A DNA stretch of 5,103 nucleotides. It comes from Holosporales bacterium (GTDB lineage: Bacteria; Pseudomonadota; Alphaproteobacteria; UBA3830; JAIRMZ01). The stretch covers positions 1-5,103 of the forward strand of contig JAIRMZ010000070.1 in NCBI GenBank assembly GCA_031258355.1. Reading direction: 5' to 3'. Under the pieces are notes generated by a model, which searched no databases, was not told where the DNA came from, and worked only from the letters and a program-made list of their open reading frames with translations. The stretch's first letter is position 1, and every line of letters starts with the position of its first letter. A program made the translations under genes and the position numbers. Below are positions 1 to 5,103 of this stretch, piece by piece.

Positions 1-653
1 CCTGGAGAATAGGGCGTATGCTCATCTAGCCAATTGAAGATAATTTTATGTCTGCCAGCTGTTGGCGCTTCAGCTTCCAGTCCTATGATGCGCCCTTCCT
101 CTACGACAGGATGCGCTACGGCAGGACAAGAACGGATTAAATTCCCTTCCTCATCAAACACAGAGACCATCGCTTCTGTCACTTTCTCTGGCGTCTCAAA
201 GGAGAGCTCAAAGGCCTCCGATCCTCCAAACTCGAACCACTGACCAGGAGATTCAATCGTCTTCCCAACAATGGCGGCAGCACTGACGGTTTCTGCTGTC
301 GTGAAATACCTCAGCATTTTTTCTAACTTGTCATTCATTTCTGTAGATTGCTGCACTCCCGCGAGCATCGACAGTTGATTGATAAACTCTGTGCCCTCCG
401 TAGGGTTGAAAGGGTCCTGGTTTCTCAATTGTGCCACCAAAAGGGAAAGAAGGCATTCGGAGGTTAGGGCAAGAGTATTTTTCTTTCCCACAGGAATGAC
501 AGGTGTCGCTTTCTTAGGAGGCCAGACATTTTCTTTTTCCTCAGGCCCAGAGGCAAAAAACTTTCTGAATGCCGGCGATAGGGGCGGCTCTCCTGGTCTC
601 TTGGGATTCCCCCCTCCGACAAGTCCAGATAATCCTGTTATTCCACCGGGCAT
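1..653 (-). CDS. flgD: Flagellar hook-capping protein FlgD, 3' end cut by the window edge
   Basis: FlgD caps the growing hook outside the cell and guides polymerisation of FlgE. The minus strand is open from ATG at 653 to base 1: 217 complete codons without a stop. Residues 68-84 read LLSLLVAQLRNQDPFNP, the FlgD N-terminal signature, followed by TEFINQL (88-94) and a Gln-rich helix start. Further on come AAAIVGKTIESPG, as in the start of the FlgD core domain, and near the edge GRHKIIFNWLDEHTPYSPG, matching the conserved G-x-h-x-F-x-W region of the C-terminal domain. E. coli FlgD has about 231 residues, so perhaps 30 or more codons lie outside. The start is supported by GAGGGGGAG (657-665) three bases upstream; an in-frame stop lies at 714-716 with no other ATG between. 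The signature begins about 40 residues later than usual, after a Gly/Pro/Lys-rich leader. It follows atpF by 137 bases on the same strand, an unusual neighbour. Confidence 0.93.
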   Translation of the reverse strand, partial: MPGGITGLSGLVGGGNPKRPGEPPLSPAFRKFFASGPEEKENVWPPKKATPVIPVGKKNTLALTSECLLSLLVAQLRNQDPFNPTEGTEFINQLSMLAGVQQSTEMNDKLEKMLRYFTTAETVSAAAIVGKTIESPGQWFEFGGSEAFELSFETPEKVTEAMVSVFDEEGNLIRSCPAVAHPVVEEGRIIGLEAEAPTAGRHKIIFNWLDEHTPYSP

Positions 654-656
654 GAG

Positions 657-665
657 CTCCCCCTC
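657..665 (-). promoter_or_regulatory. Ribosome binding site of flgD
   Basis: The minus strand reads GAGGGGGAG, then CTC, then the ATG at 653. This purine-rich stretch is the only Shine-Dalgarno-like sequence upstream of flgD and it fixes the start. Spacing is about 3 to 8 bases depending on which purines pair with 16S rRNA. Confidence 0.6.
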
Positions 666-710
666 TTGTATTAGGTGTCGTGAAGGAAAGCTTAGAATGA
701 AAAAGTTACC

Positions 711-722
711 CTTTCATGAAAG
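711..722. repeat. Perfect 12-base palindrome between atpF and flgD
   Basis: CTTTCATGAAAG is a perfect two-fold symmetric sequence about 60 bases upstream of the flgD start. It could be a dimeric regulator's operator or the stem of a small hairpin. No second copy was noticed in the window, and a single 12-base palindrome can occur by chance. Confidence 0.3.
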
Positions 723-734
723 CCAACACGATGA

Positions 735-762
735 CGAAAGGAAAAGAGCTTTATCGAAAAGC
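735..762 (-). terminator. Weak terminator-like hairpin after atpF
   Basis: On the minus strand, GCTTT-TCGAT-AAAGC (762-748) can form a five-pair stem, followed by the pyrimidine-rich CTCTTTTCCTTTC. A second weak stem (ACCCTT with AAGGGGT, 772-791, one G-U pair) overlaps the atpF stop. Neither is GC-rich with a clean U-run, so strong termination is unlikely. Partial attenuation between the F0 genes and flgD is possible. Confidence 0.2.
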
Positions 763-790
763 ATGCGCCCTACCCCTTTGGTAAGAAGGG

Positions 791-1258
791 TCAACACTGC
801 AGCGCTCTTTTAAGCTCCTCCCAAGGAATTTGCTTCGGGTCCCAAGAAGCAGGAGGAGAGGAACGTGCTGCGGAAAGGAGGACTTCGGCTCCTTCCTCAA
901 CAAGACGCGCTTTGAAGGCCGCGGTGATGAAGGCCACTTGCTCTGTGTAATCTTTTTCCGCTTTTTTGGCCTTTTCCTCTAAGGCTTTTTCCTGGATTTG
1001 CCGTTGAGTCTCCAAGGTCAGTGCGGTGTTTTCCTTAAGAGCTGTGATTTCCGCACGAATCTGCTTTGCACGAAGCGCTAGCTGCTGGCGCATTTTTTGT
1101 GCTTCATCCCTTAGGGCCTCGGCTTCGGCAAATTGCTGCACGATATCCTCCCGGTAGTCATCTAAGGCTTTGGTCGCAAAGAGGTAAGCTTTTTTCCCCA
1201 CAAGAGCAATGAAAGAGAGAAAGGAGAGAAGGATCCAAAAATTAGTATCTTCTAGCAT
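791..1258 (-). CDS. atpF: ATP synthase F0 subunit b
   Basis: Subunit b is half of the peripheral stalk that holds F1 static against the rotating c-ring. The 155-residue product has a short N-terminal membrane helix (about residues 6-25, FWILLSFLSFIALVGKKAYL) and then a long, charged, Ala/Glu/Lys/Gln-rich coiled-coil region (about 30-125). This is the standard b architecture at near normal length. The tail (from about 130) is less helical, with SSPPASWDPKQIPW, and would approach F1/delta. The Asn-Phe-Trp near residues 6-8 and the short segment before the membrane helix match the alphaproteobacterial AtpF rather than b'. Its ATG lies seven bases inside the end of atpF' (ATGCTAG), so translation is probably coupled; upstream there is only a weak GAGAAG. 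It is the last F0 gene in the operon and no atpH follows. Confidence 0.92.
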   Translation of the reverse strand: MLEDTNFWILLSFLSFIALVGKKAYLFATKALDDYREDIVQQFAEAEALRDEAQKMRQQLALRAKQIRAEITALKENTALTLETQRQIQEKALEEKAKKAEKDYTEQVAFITAAFKARLVEEGAEVLLSAARSSPPASWDPKQIPWEELKRALQC

Positions 1259-1734
1259 GGAGAAGTCTTCTCACGGTGAAAACGCGGTGTCGATTTCTTG
1301 CTATCTACGGAGAGTCTTTCCAATACGAGAGGGCTAAGTGCCGCCGCCTCTTGACGGACCTGTGCACAAGCACTTTCTGCTACCTCTTCAAGCGCGCGGA
1401 CAGCTTCTGCTCGTTTTACGGCATATGTTTTCTGAAGGTTCTCTTCCTGTACTGTGCATTGCGCCTTCAAACGCGCCAATTCTTCCGCAAGCGCCTCCCG
1501 GGCTTCTTGTTTTGCGGCTTGCAAAGCGGCCTCTACGATTTGCGTTTCCTTCTGAGCTTCTTCGTGCAAGGCGCGTGCTTCTGCCAATACCTTTGATAAT
1601 CGCTCTTCCCGATTCTTAAGTGTTGCGCTTAGCCGCGGAACGAGAACCCAGCGCGCTACGCAGAAAAAGCATAAGAAAGAGAGAAAGAGCCAGAAAAGTT
1701 GCGCGGGATATGTTGTAACATCTAACTGGGGCAC
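1252..1734 (-). CDS. atpF': ATP synthase F0 subunit b' (second b-type subunit)
   Basis: Subunit b' pairs with b to form a heterodimeric peripheral stalk in Alphaproteobacteria, cyanobacteria and plastids. The 160-residue product opens with MPQLDVTTYPAQLFW, the recognisable b' start (PQLD-x-x-x-Y-x-x-Q-x-F-W). A membrane helix (about 12-33) ends in VLVPRL, followed by a long charged coiled coil (about 35-145) beginning LKNREERL. The tail SVDSKKSTPRFHREKTSPC is polar and basic. The start is GTG at 1734, chosen because it gives the conserved PQLD N-terminus. The ATG two bases upstream (1736) is out of frame and stops after four codons. GAGAGG lies three bases before the GTG. It begins 17 bases after atpE and overlaps the atpF start by seven bases. 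The symbols atpG and atpX are also used for this gene. Confidence 0.93.
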   Translation of the reverse strand: MPQLDVTTYPAQLFWLFLSFLCFFCVARWVLVPRLSATLKNREERLSKVLAEARALHEEAQKETQIVEAALQAAKQEAREALAEELARLKAQCTVQEENLQKTYAVKRAEAVRALEEVAESACAQVRQEAAALSPLVLERLSVDSKKSTPRFHREKTSPC

Positions 1735-1751
1735 ATGCCTCTCTCAAAAAC

Positions 1752-1976
1752 CTATTTGAAAAGAATCACAAAGGAAATGAGTAGAGCAAAGAGTGCAATA
1801 GCCTCCGTCATAGCAAAAGCCAAGATCCCCACCGAATTGAGATGATCTTTCGCTGAAGGATTGCGCCCCACAGCGTTGAGCCAAGTGGAAAAAATATTAC
1901 CCAAACCAAGTCCTACTCCGCATAACGCGATAACTGCCATTCCCGCACTTAGATAACGTGCTGACTCCGGATCCAT
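1752..1976 (-). CDS. atpE: ATP synthase F0 subunit c (proteolipid ring)
   Basis: Subunit c forms the rotating membrane ring that carries protons. The 74-residue product is a two-helix hairpin. Helix 1 carries the glycine motif CGVGLGLGN (Gly20, 22, 24, 26) for tight ring packing. The cytoplasmic loop is GRNP (Arg38-Asn39-Pro40), the F1 contact. Helix 2 has the carboxylate Glu58 in AFAMTEAIALF. Glu rather than Asp and the N-terminal MDPESARYLSAG are typical of Alphaproteobacteria and mitochondria. Residues after Glu58 (Ala-Ile) lack the Ser-Thr seen in Na+-binding rings, so proton coupling is inferred. The ATG at 1976 has a perfect AGGAGG five bases upstream, the best ribosome binding site seen here, consistent with the need for many c copies per complex. 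It lies between atpB (20-base gap) and atpF' (17-base gap). Confidence 0.97.
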   Translation of the reverse strand: MDPESARYLSAGMAVIALCGVGLGLGNIFSTWLNAVGRNPSAKDHLNSVGILAFAMTEAIALFALLISFVILFK

Positions 1977-1981
1977 GATGT

Positions 1982-1987
1982 CCTCCT
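1982..1987 (-). promoter_or_regulatory. Strong ribosome binding site of atpE
   Basis: The minus strand reads AGGAGG, then a five-base spacer, then the atpE ATG. It is the only perfect Shine-Dalgarno consensus among the starts examined here. A strong site fits the roughly tenfold or higher stoichiometry of subunit c. Confidence 0.8.
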
Positions 1988-1996
1988 ATACAAAAC

Positions 1997-2728
1997 TCAG
2001 TGACCGACATGCACAGCGTCATGAAGGTACACGCAAGTTAAAACACTAAAAACGTACGCTTGCAAGACGGCGATCAACAATTCAAAACCCGTTAAAATAA
2101 CATTGAGGCCCATAGGGAACACGCCATACAGAGCACCAAGGCTTGTAGAGAAGCCAGCAAAGACCTTGAGCATTGTATGTCCGGCCATCATGTTGGCAAA
2201 CAAGCGCACCGCAAGACTAAAAGGGCGCGAGCAATAAGAGATCAGCTCAATCGGTGTGAGCAACAAAAGGACAGGCCAAGGGACTCCTGCTGGGACAAAT
2301 GTGCGGAGAAACCGTGTGCCGTTTTTCACTAAACCCACAATGGTCACAACGGTGATGACAAGAACAGCAAGTCCAAATGTTGCGATCAAGTGGCTTGTAA
2401 AGGTAAACGCATAGGGGAACATTCCGAAGATATTTCCCCCCAACACGAAGAAGAATATAGAAAAAACGAAAGGGAAGAAAGCGTATCCCTGGTTTCCGAT
2501 ATTTTCATTTACGAGGGTGGCGACGACCTTATATCCCAGCTCTGCGATCGCTTGAAGGCGAGAGGGAATGAGCTTTTGCTGACGTGTTCCCCAGAAAAAG
2601 AGGAGAACGACAAGCGTCCCACTCATGACCATAGCTAATGCCGCGTTTGTGAAAGAAACATCCACCCCTCCCATTGATAAAGGGATGAGGGGATGGATTT
2701 CAAACTGATGTAGGGGCTGTTGCGCCAT
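1997..2728 (-). CDS. atpB: ATP synthase F0 subunit a
   Basis: Subunit a forms the two proton half-channels next to the c-ring. The 243-residue product has five to six hydrophobic segments (about 27-48, 84-108, 113-135, 150-166, 168-194 and 205-235). The essential arginine is Arg175 in SLAVRLFANMMAGH, equivalent to Arg210 of E. coli. His184 sits where E. coli has Glu219, and Glu216 (GFELLIAVLQAYVF) where E. coli has His245; this reciprocal pair is the known mitochondrial/alphaproteobacterial arrangement. Gln223 matches E. coli Gln252, and TPIELISY precedes the arginine helix as usual. Length is normal for Alphaproteobacteria. The start is the first ATG, preceded by GAGAGG (spacing only two bases). 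It lies 18 bases after atpI and 20 bases before atpE, clearly in one operon. Confidence 0.97.
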   Translation of the reverse strand: MAQQPLHQFEIHPLIPLSMGGVDVSFTNAALAMVMSGTLVVLLFFWGTRQQKLIPSRLQAIAELGYKVVATLVNENIGNQGYAFFPFVFSIFFFVLGGNIFGMFPYAFTFTSHLIATFGLAVLVITVVTIVGLVKNGTRFLRTFVPAGVPWPVLLLLTPIELISYCSRPFSLAVRLFANMMAGHTMLKVFAGFSTSLGALYGVFPMGLNVILTGFELLIAVLQAYVFSVLTCVYLHDAVHVGH

Positions 2729-2746
2729 AGCCTCTCGACAAAACTT

Positions 2747-3037
2747 TCATCTCTTTATTAGACGAAAAACGTTCCAAAATCCAGCCCCTAGACCGAGGAG
2801 GAAGCCTGTGAGGAGACCCCAAGGATGGGTGCTCTGATAGCGATCGAAAGCCACTCCCAACAACATACTGACTACGACCCCAGAGAAAAATTCAATTCCT
2901 GCATGAATAAGGGGACTGTCTTGCCGTGAAAAACGCAATACGGGTTTCCGTAAGGGAGAATGAAGACGTTTTTCTAAGGCATTCAGGCGTGCTTCAAAAG
3001 GGCTTCTCTTATTCGCCTCTTTAGGATCTAGCGTCAT
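2747..3037 (-). CDS. atpI: AtpI/AtpZ-family F0 assembly-associated membrane protein
   Basis: The AtpI/AtpZ family is encoded just upstream of F0 genes; members have been linked to c-ring assembly and Mg2+/Ca2+ handling. The 96-residue product has a charged N-terminal half (1-42) and two hydrophobic segments (about 46-64 and 73-91) around a short loop. Family features visible are Gly61 and Asp65 in LLGVAFDRYQ, Pro72 in the loop, the glycine series 78/82/84/86 in TGFLLGLGAGFWN, and Asn89-x-x-Arg92 at the end. Sequence conservation in this family is low, so the call rests on this pattern plus position directly before atpB. There is no clear ribosome binding site. The ATG overlaps the stop of the upstream transporter gene (ATGA at 3034-3037), so translation is probably coupled. 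Confidence 0.85.
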   Translation of the reverse strand: MTLDPKEANKRSPFEARLNALEKRLHSPLRKPVLRFSRQDSPLIHAGIEFFSGVVVSMLLGVAFDRYQSTHPWGLLTGFLLGLGAGFWNVFRLIKR

Positions 3038-4233
3038 GAGGAAGTAGTCTTTCGTTTCTTCAAAGCGTTTCTCATCTTCTGGAAGAGGATGACGAAAAAA
3101 TTATTGGCGGCAACGTTGCCTGAGGTTGCGATTGGATCGACAACGCCGTAAAAAGCGATGATAAATGCCGTCATCGTTTCATCGAACCCAAGGTATTTTT
3201 CAAGGACGGGTACAGTTACCATAATCGTCCCACTGGGGACCCCTCCTCCAGCAAATTTGTTTAGCACAAAAAAGAAGCCAAACAACAGAAAATCCACCAC
3301 TCCCGGCAAGGGGTGATGAAAGGCCTGCAAGACGAGCAGCGCCATGATTGGGACGAGAATAGTATCGCCCACCATATGAAAATTCAGTGTGAGAGGCATA
3401 ACCGCATCGGATAAAGCCTTATCCTGCGTGTTCTTCCGTGCTGCCTCAAGCGAAAACGGAAGCGCCGCTGCACTCGACATGGTGCTAAAGGCTGTAACGA
3501 TAGCAGGGAAAGCTGTCTTAAAAATCTGCACTGCCCGCGACAAACGAAAAGAAGCTGCGATAAGAAGCCATAAAGCGAGATAGCTCCAGAGAAAGCCACA
3601 GGTCAGGAGGCAAATTCTTGTGTTGTGTTCAACAAACCCCGTCATCCTTCCTTCTAAAAACAAGCGCAGCAGAAAACCACCCACAAAAAGGGGCAAGAGA
3701 GGAACGAAAAACCTTTTCATAAACATCATGACAAGGTGATGCAGGAAATGGATTCCCGAAGACAGGAACTTGCTAGGGAAAAAAGCAAGCCAAAGGCCAA
3801 TCGCTACGCCCGCTAGCAAGGACGGTATCGTTCCCGCGATCTGAGGAAGCGTACAAGTAAAAAGAGGTGTGACAGAGACGGTGGAGACGGGAAGCTCCTG
3901 AGCTTCTACACCCGAAAGAACACAAGACCCAACACAACCTGAGATAAGGATGTTTAAGAAGTTGGAGAGAAAGACCGTGGCCATCAATCCTAGAACGAAA
4001 AGCATACTCTCCTTGGGAATAGCGGATAGTGCGACAGCGATAAAACTGAACAGAAGGAACGGGAGAACGAAGACGAGCAATTCTCTCAGAACAAGGCTAA
4101 TCGCAAGGAAAAATTGCGCCCCTTCTAGAGGAATCCACGGATGTCCGATTGATATAATGCCGATGACACAAAGAAGCTGAACAAGAGAGTTGCCCCAAAA
4201 ACGCTTAAGAGTGGCGAAAAAAAGAAATCGCAT
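3034..4233 (-). CDS. Divergent DAACS (SLC1-type, GltP/DctA-like) symporter family protein
   Basis: This 399-residue, strongly hydrophobic protein has the fold signature of the dicarboxylate/amino acid:cation symporter family. Segments in order: several membrane helices (about 15-230), hairpin HP1 with AFSTMSSAAALP (249-259, GltPh AFVTRSSSGTLP), the unwound helix 7 with PLTLNFHMVGD (280-290), hairpin HP2 with AGGGVPSGTIM (328-338), and helix 8 with VDPIATSGNVAANN (365-378). Aligned by eye to GltPh, Asp394, Thr398 and Asn401 are kept (Asp366, Thr370, Asn373), but Arg397 is Ala369, Asp405 is Asn377, and the NMDGT motif is HMVGD. An acidic substrate and Na+ coupling are therefore doubtful, and the substrate cannot be named. 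ATG 4233 is the earliest possible start because an in-frame TGA lies two codons upstream; no Shine-Dalgarno is visible. The stop overlaps the atpI start by four bases, suggesting co-transcription with F0 genes. Length is within the family range. Confidence 0.85.
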   Translation of the reverse strand: MRFLFFATLKRFWGNSLVQLLCVIGIISIGHPWIPLEGAQFFLAISLVLRELLVFVLPFLLFSFIAVALSAIPKESMLFVLGLMATVFLSNFLNILISGCVGSCVLSGVEAQELPVSTVSVTPLFTCTLPQIAGTIPSLLAGVAIGLWLAFFPSKFLSSGIHFLHHLVMMFMKRFFVPLLPLFVGGFLLRLFLEGRMTGFVEHNTRICLLTCGFLWSYLALWLLIAASFRLSRAVQIFKTAFPAIVTAFSTMSSAAALPFSLEAARKNTQDKALSDAVMPLTLNFHMVGDTILVPIMALLVLQAFHHPLPGVVDFLLFGFFFVLNKFAGGGVPSGTIMVTVPVLEKYLGFDETMTAFIIAFYGVVDPIATSGNVAANNFFVILFQKMRNALKKRKTTSS

Positions 4234-4241
4234 AATAAGTC

Positions 4242-4270
4242 AGCATAGCAGGCATATCGGGCTTTCCCAA
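4242..4270 (-). promoter_or_regulatory. Candidate sigma-70 type promoter for the symporter-F0 operon
   Basis: On the minus strand, TTGGGA (4270-4265, four of six to TTGACA), a 17-base spacer and TATGCT (4247-4242, four of six to TATAAT) lie just upstream of the transporter gene. Only eight bases separate the -10 box from its ATG at 4233, so transcription would begin at or next to the start codon. That would give a leaderless or nearly leaderless mRNA and would match the missing ribosome binding site. Four-of-six matches are common by chance. Confidence 0.35.
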
Positions 4271-4290
4271 TGCTTAATTTATGAGGATTG

Positions 4291-4325
4291 ATAAAAAGAT
4301 TCTTCTTATTAACCCCTTTAGGGTT
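4291..4325 (-). terminator. Weak terminator-like inverted repeats at the end of rsmE
   Basis: Two inverted repeats lie in tandem. AACCC-TAAAG-GGGTT (4325-4311) is a perfect five-pair stem with the rsmE stop codon at its loop edge. It is followed by ATAAGAAGA-A-TCTTTTTAT (4309-4291), nine pairs with one G-U and almost no loop, ending in a run of five T. Together they might slow or end rsmE transcription before the transporter gene, but neither is a classical GC-rich terminator. Confidence 0.25.
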
Positions 4326-5061
4326 GAGTCTCACAAGAAAGGGACTCTCGTTCTTTCAACGCCTGATAGAGAGCGAGGAGGGCGATAGCAGCGGTTTCTG
4401 TGCGTAATGTTGTGGGGCCGAGGGAGATACTCTGAACAAAAGGCAAGCACGAGAAAAAAGCGAATTCCTCGGGTGCGAACCCTCCCTCTGGACCTACAAG
4501 AAAGGAGGCTTCTTGAGGAAATCCTTTACAAAAAACATCTCGAGAGGCGACTTTTATGCGTTCATCTCCAACGAAGAGGGGGGTGTCCGTGGGCCATGTT
4601 TCTAAGAGGGCCCGCAAGTCCTGAGGATCTTGCAGAGAAGGAATCCTCCCCTGACCACTCTGCTCGGTGGCTTGCTTAGCCACTGCCTGCCATCGCGTCT
4701 TATGAAAATTCGTGAGAGCGGTGTACTTGGTGATGATGGGAGTGAGGATAGAGACTCCGAGCTCCACCGCTTTTTCGATCAGAAGGGCAAGGCGCGGGCC
4801 TTTGAGGATCGGAAACAGCAGACGTGGTCCGACAAGAGAAGAGGGAGCCGCACATATCTGATGTACACAGACCAAAGTCCCGGCCCGTTGATCGGTAATC
4901 CGCGCCTGCCACTCCCCTGACTGGGCATTAAAGACACGGACTGCATCACCTAAGGACAGCCGCAGCACGCTCCCCACATGCCTCCGCTCCTGTGGTGTCA
5001 GAGTAACAATTGCTTCTTTGAAAAGAAGACCTTCAACGTAGATACGAGGAATATGACGCAT
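4318..5061 (-). CDS. rsmE: 16S rRNA (uracil(1498)-N(3))-methyltransferase RsmE
   Basis: RsmE methylates N3 of U1498 in 16S rRNA on the assembled small subunit, using S-adenosylmethionine through a trefoil-knot (SPOUT) fold. The 247-residue product is the usual length. The N-terminal PUA-like domain shows RIYVEG and RRHVGSVLRLSLGD (26-39). The SPOUT domain shows the basic KGPR (87-90), LIEKAVELGVSILTPI (94-109), KQATEQSGQGRIP (129-141), the SAM-site loop FLVGPEGGFAPEE (187-199) and the knot end SLGPTTLRTETAAIALL (213-229). All catalytic-domain signatures are intact. ATG 5061 gives the standard N-terminus; only 42 bases of upstream sequence are present, with no clear Shine-Dalgarno. The gene is 84 bases upstream of the transporter on the same strand and may or may not share its transcript. 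Confidence 0.96.
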   Translation of the reverse strand: MRHIPRIYVEGLLFKEAIVTLTPQERRHVGSVLRLSLGDAVRVFNAQSGEWQARITDQRAGTLVCVHQICAAPSSLVGPRLLFPILKGPRLALLIEKAVELGVSILTPIITKYTALTNFHKTRWQAVAKQATEQSGQGRIPSLQDPQDLRALLETWPTDTPLFVGDERIKVASRDVFCKGFPQEASFLVGPEGGFAPEEFAFFSCLPFVQSISLGPTTLRTETAAIALLALYQALKERESLSCETQP

Positions 5062-5103
5062 ATCAGTTTTCAGTCTAATGTAACCCCTAAAGGCGTATGC
5101 TAC

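Noticed and set aside
698..726. TTGGCT on the minus strand as a -35 box for flgD
   Set aside because: No acceptable -10 hexamer at 16-18 bases (TTTTCA/TTTCAT), and no match to sigma-28 or sigma-54 (GG-N10-GC) flagellar promoter patterns was found in 654-790.
379..813. 144-codon plus-strand open frame across the flgD start and the atpF end
   Set aside because: It is antisense to clear FlgD coding sequence, shows no recognisable domain, and spans an intergenic gap and two real genes.
1276..1596. Plus-strand open frames antisense to atpF'
   Set aside because: These are shadows of the Ala/Glu-rich coiled-coil codons of atpF'; Cys/Phe/Leu-rich translations without domain features.
4125..4334. 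69-codon minus-strand frame overlapping the transporter start and the rsmE stop
   Set aside because: It is out of frame with the transporter, overlaps two well-supported genes, has no family resemblance, and its hydrophobic part is the transporter's first membrane helix read in another frame.
4407..4920. Open frames on both strands inside rsmE
   Set aside because: RsmE motifs run unbroken through this region; the alternative translations are low-complexity shadows.
5062..5103. TACATT as a possible -10 box upstream of rsmE
   Set aside because: It matches four of six bases, but the -35 position falls at or beyond the window edge, so it cannot be judged.
1..5103. CRISPR array, tRNA/rRNA, insertion sequence, or phage or defence genes
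   Set aside because: No spaced direct repeats, RNA-gene signatures, terminal inverted repeats or transposase-like frames were seen; coding is continuous with housekeeping genes and only short gaps.

Overview
The window looks like chromosomal DNA from an alphaproteobacterium. Every supported gene lies on the minus strand, so the biological order runs from high to low coordinates: rsmE, a DAACS-family symporter, atpI, atpB, atpE, atpF', atpF, and flgD (cut by the left edge). The order atpI-atpB-atpE-atpF'-atpF, with two divergent b-type subunits and no F1 genes attached, is the separate F0 operon typical of Alphaproteobacteria. The a and c subunits also carry alphaproteobacterial/mitochondrial-type residues. 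Base composition appears close to balanced by eye. A host-associated lineage such as Holosporales would fit a flagellated alphaproteobacterium with a divergent DAACS transporter, but that placement is a guess and the sequence does not prove it.

Layout: 5061-4318 encodes RsmE, the 16S rRNA m3U1498 methyltransferase. An 84-base gap (4234-4317) holds hairpin-like repeats next to the rsmE stop and a candidate promoter. At 4233-3034 is a 399-residue DAACS-fold transporter whose stop overlaps the atpI start by four bases (ATGA). Then follow atpI (3037-2747), atpB (2728-1997), atpE (1976-1752), atpF' (1734-1252, GTG start) and atpF (1258-791, overlapping atpF' by seven bases). A 137-base gap (654-790) holds only weak hairpins and one 12-base palindrome. 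The left end (653 to 1) is the first 217 codons of flgD, the flagellar hook-capping protein.

How the genes work together: atpB, atpE, atpF' and atpF encode the complete membrane F0 sector (a, c, b', b), and AtpI is its assembly-associated membrane protein. The F1 genes (atpHAGDC) are not here. The transporter is joined tightly enough to atpI to suggest co-transcription. Hook assembly (flgD) starts downstream on the same strand, with no convincing terminator or promoter between.

No wholly new multi-gene system is visible. The most unusual item is the transporter: it keeps the DAACS scaffold but, on manual alignment to GltPh, lacks most residues that bind Na+ and the arginine that binds acidic side chains.
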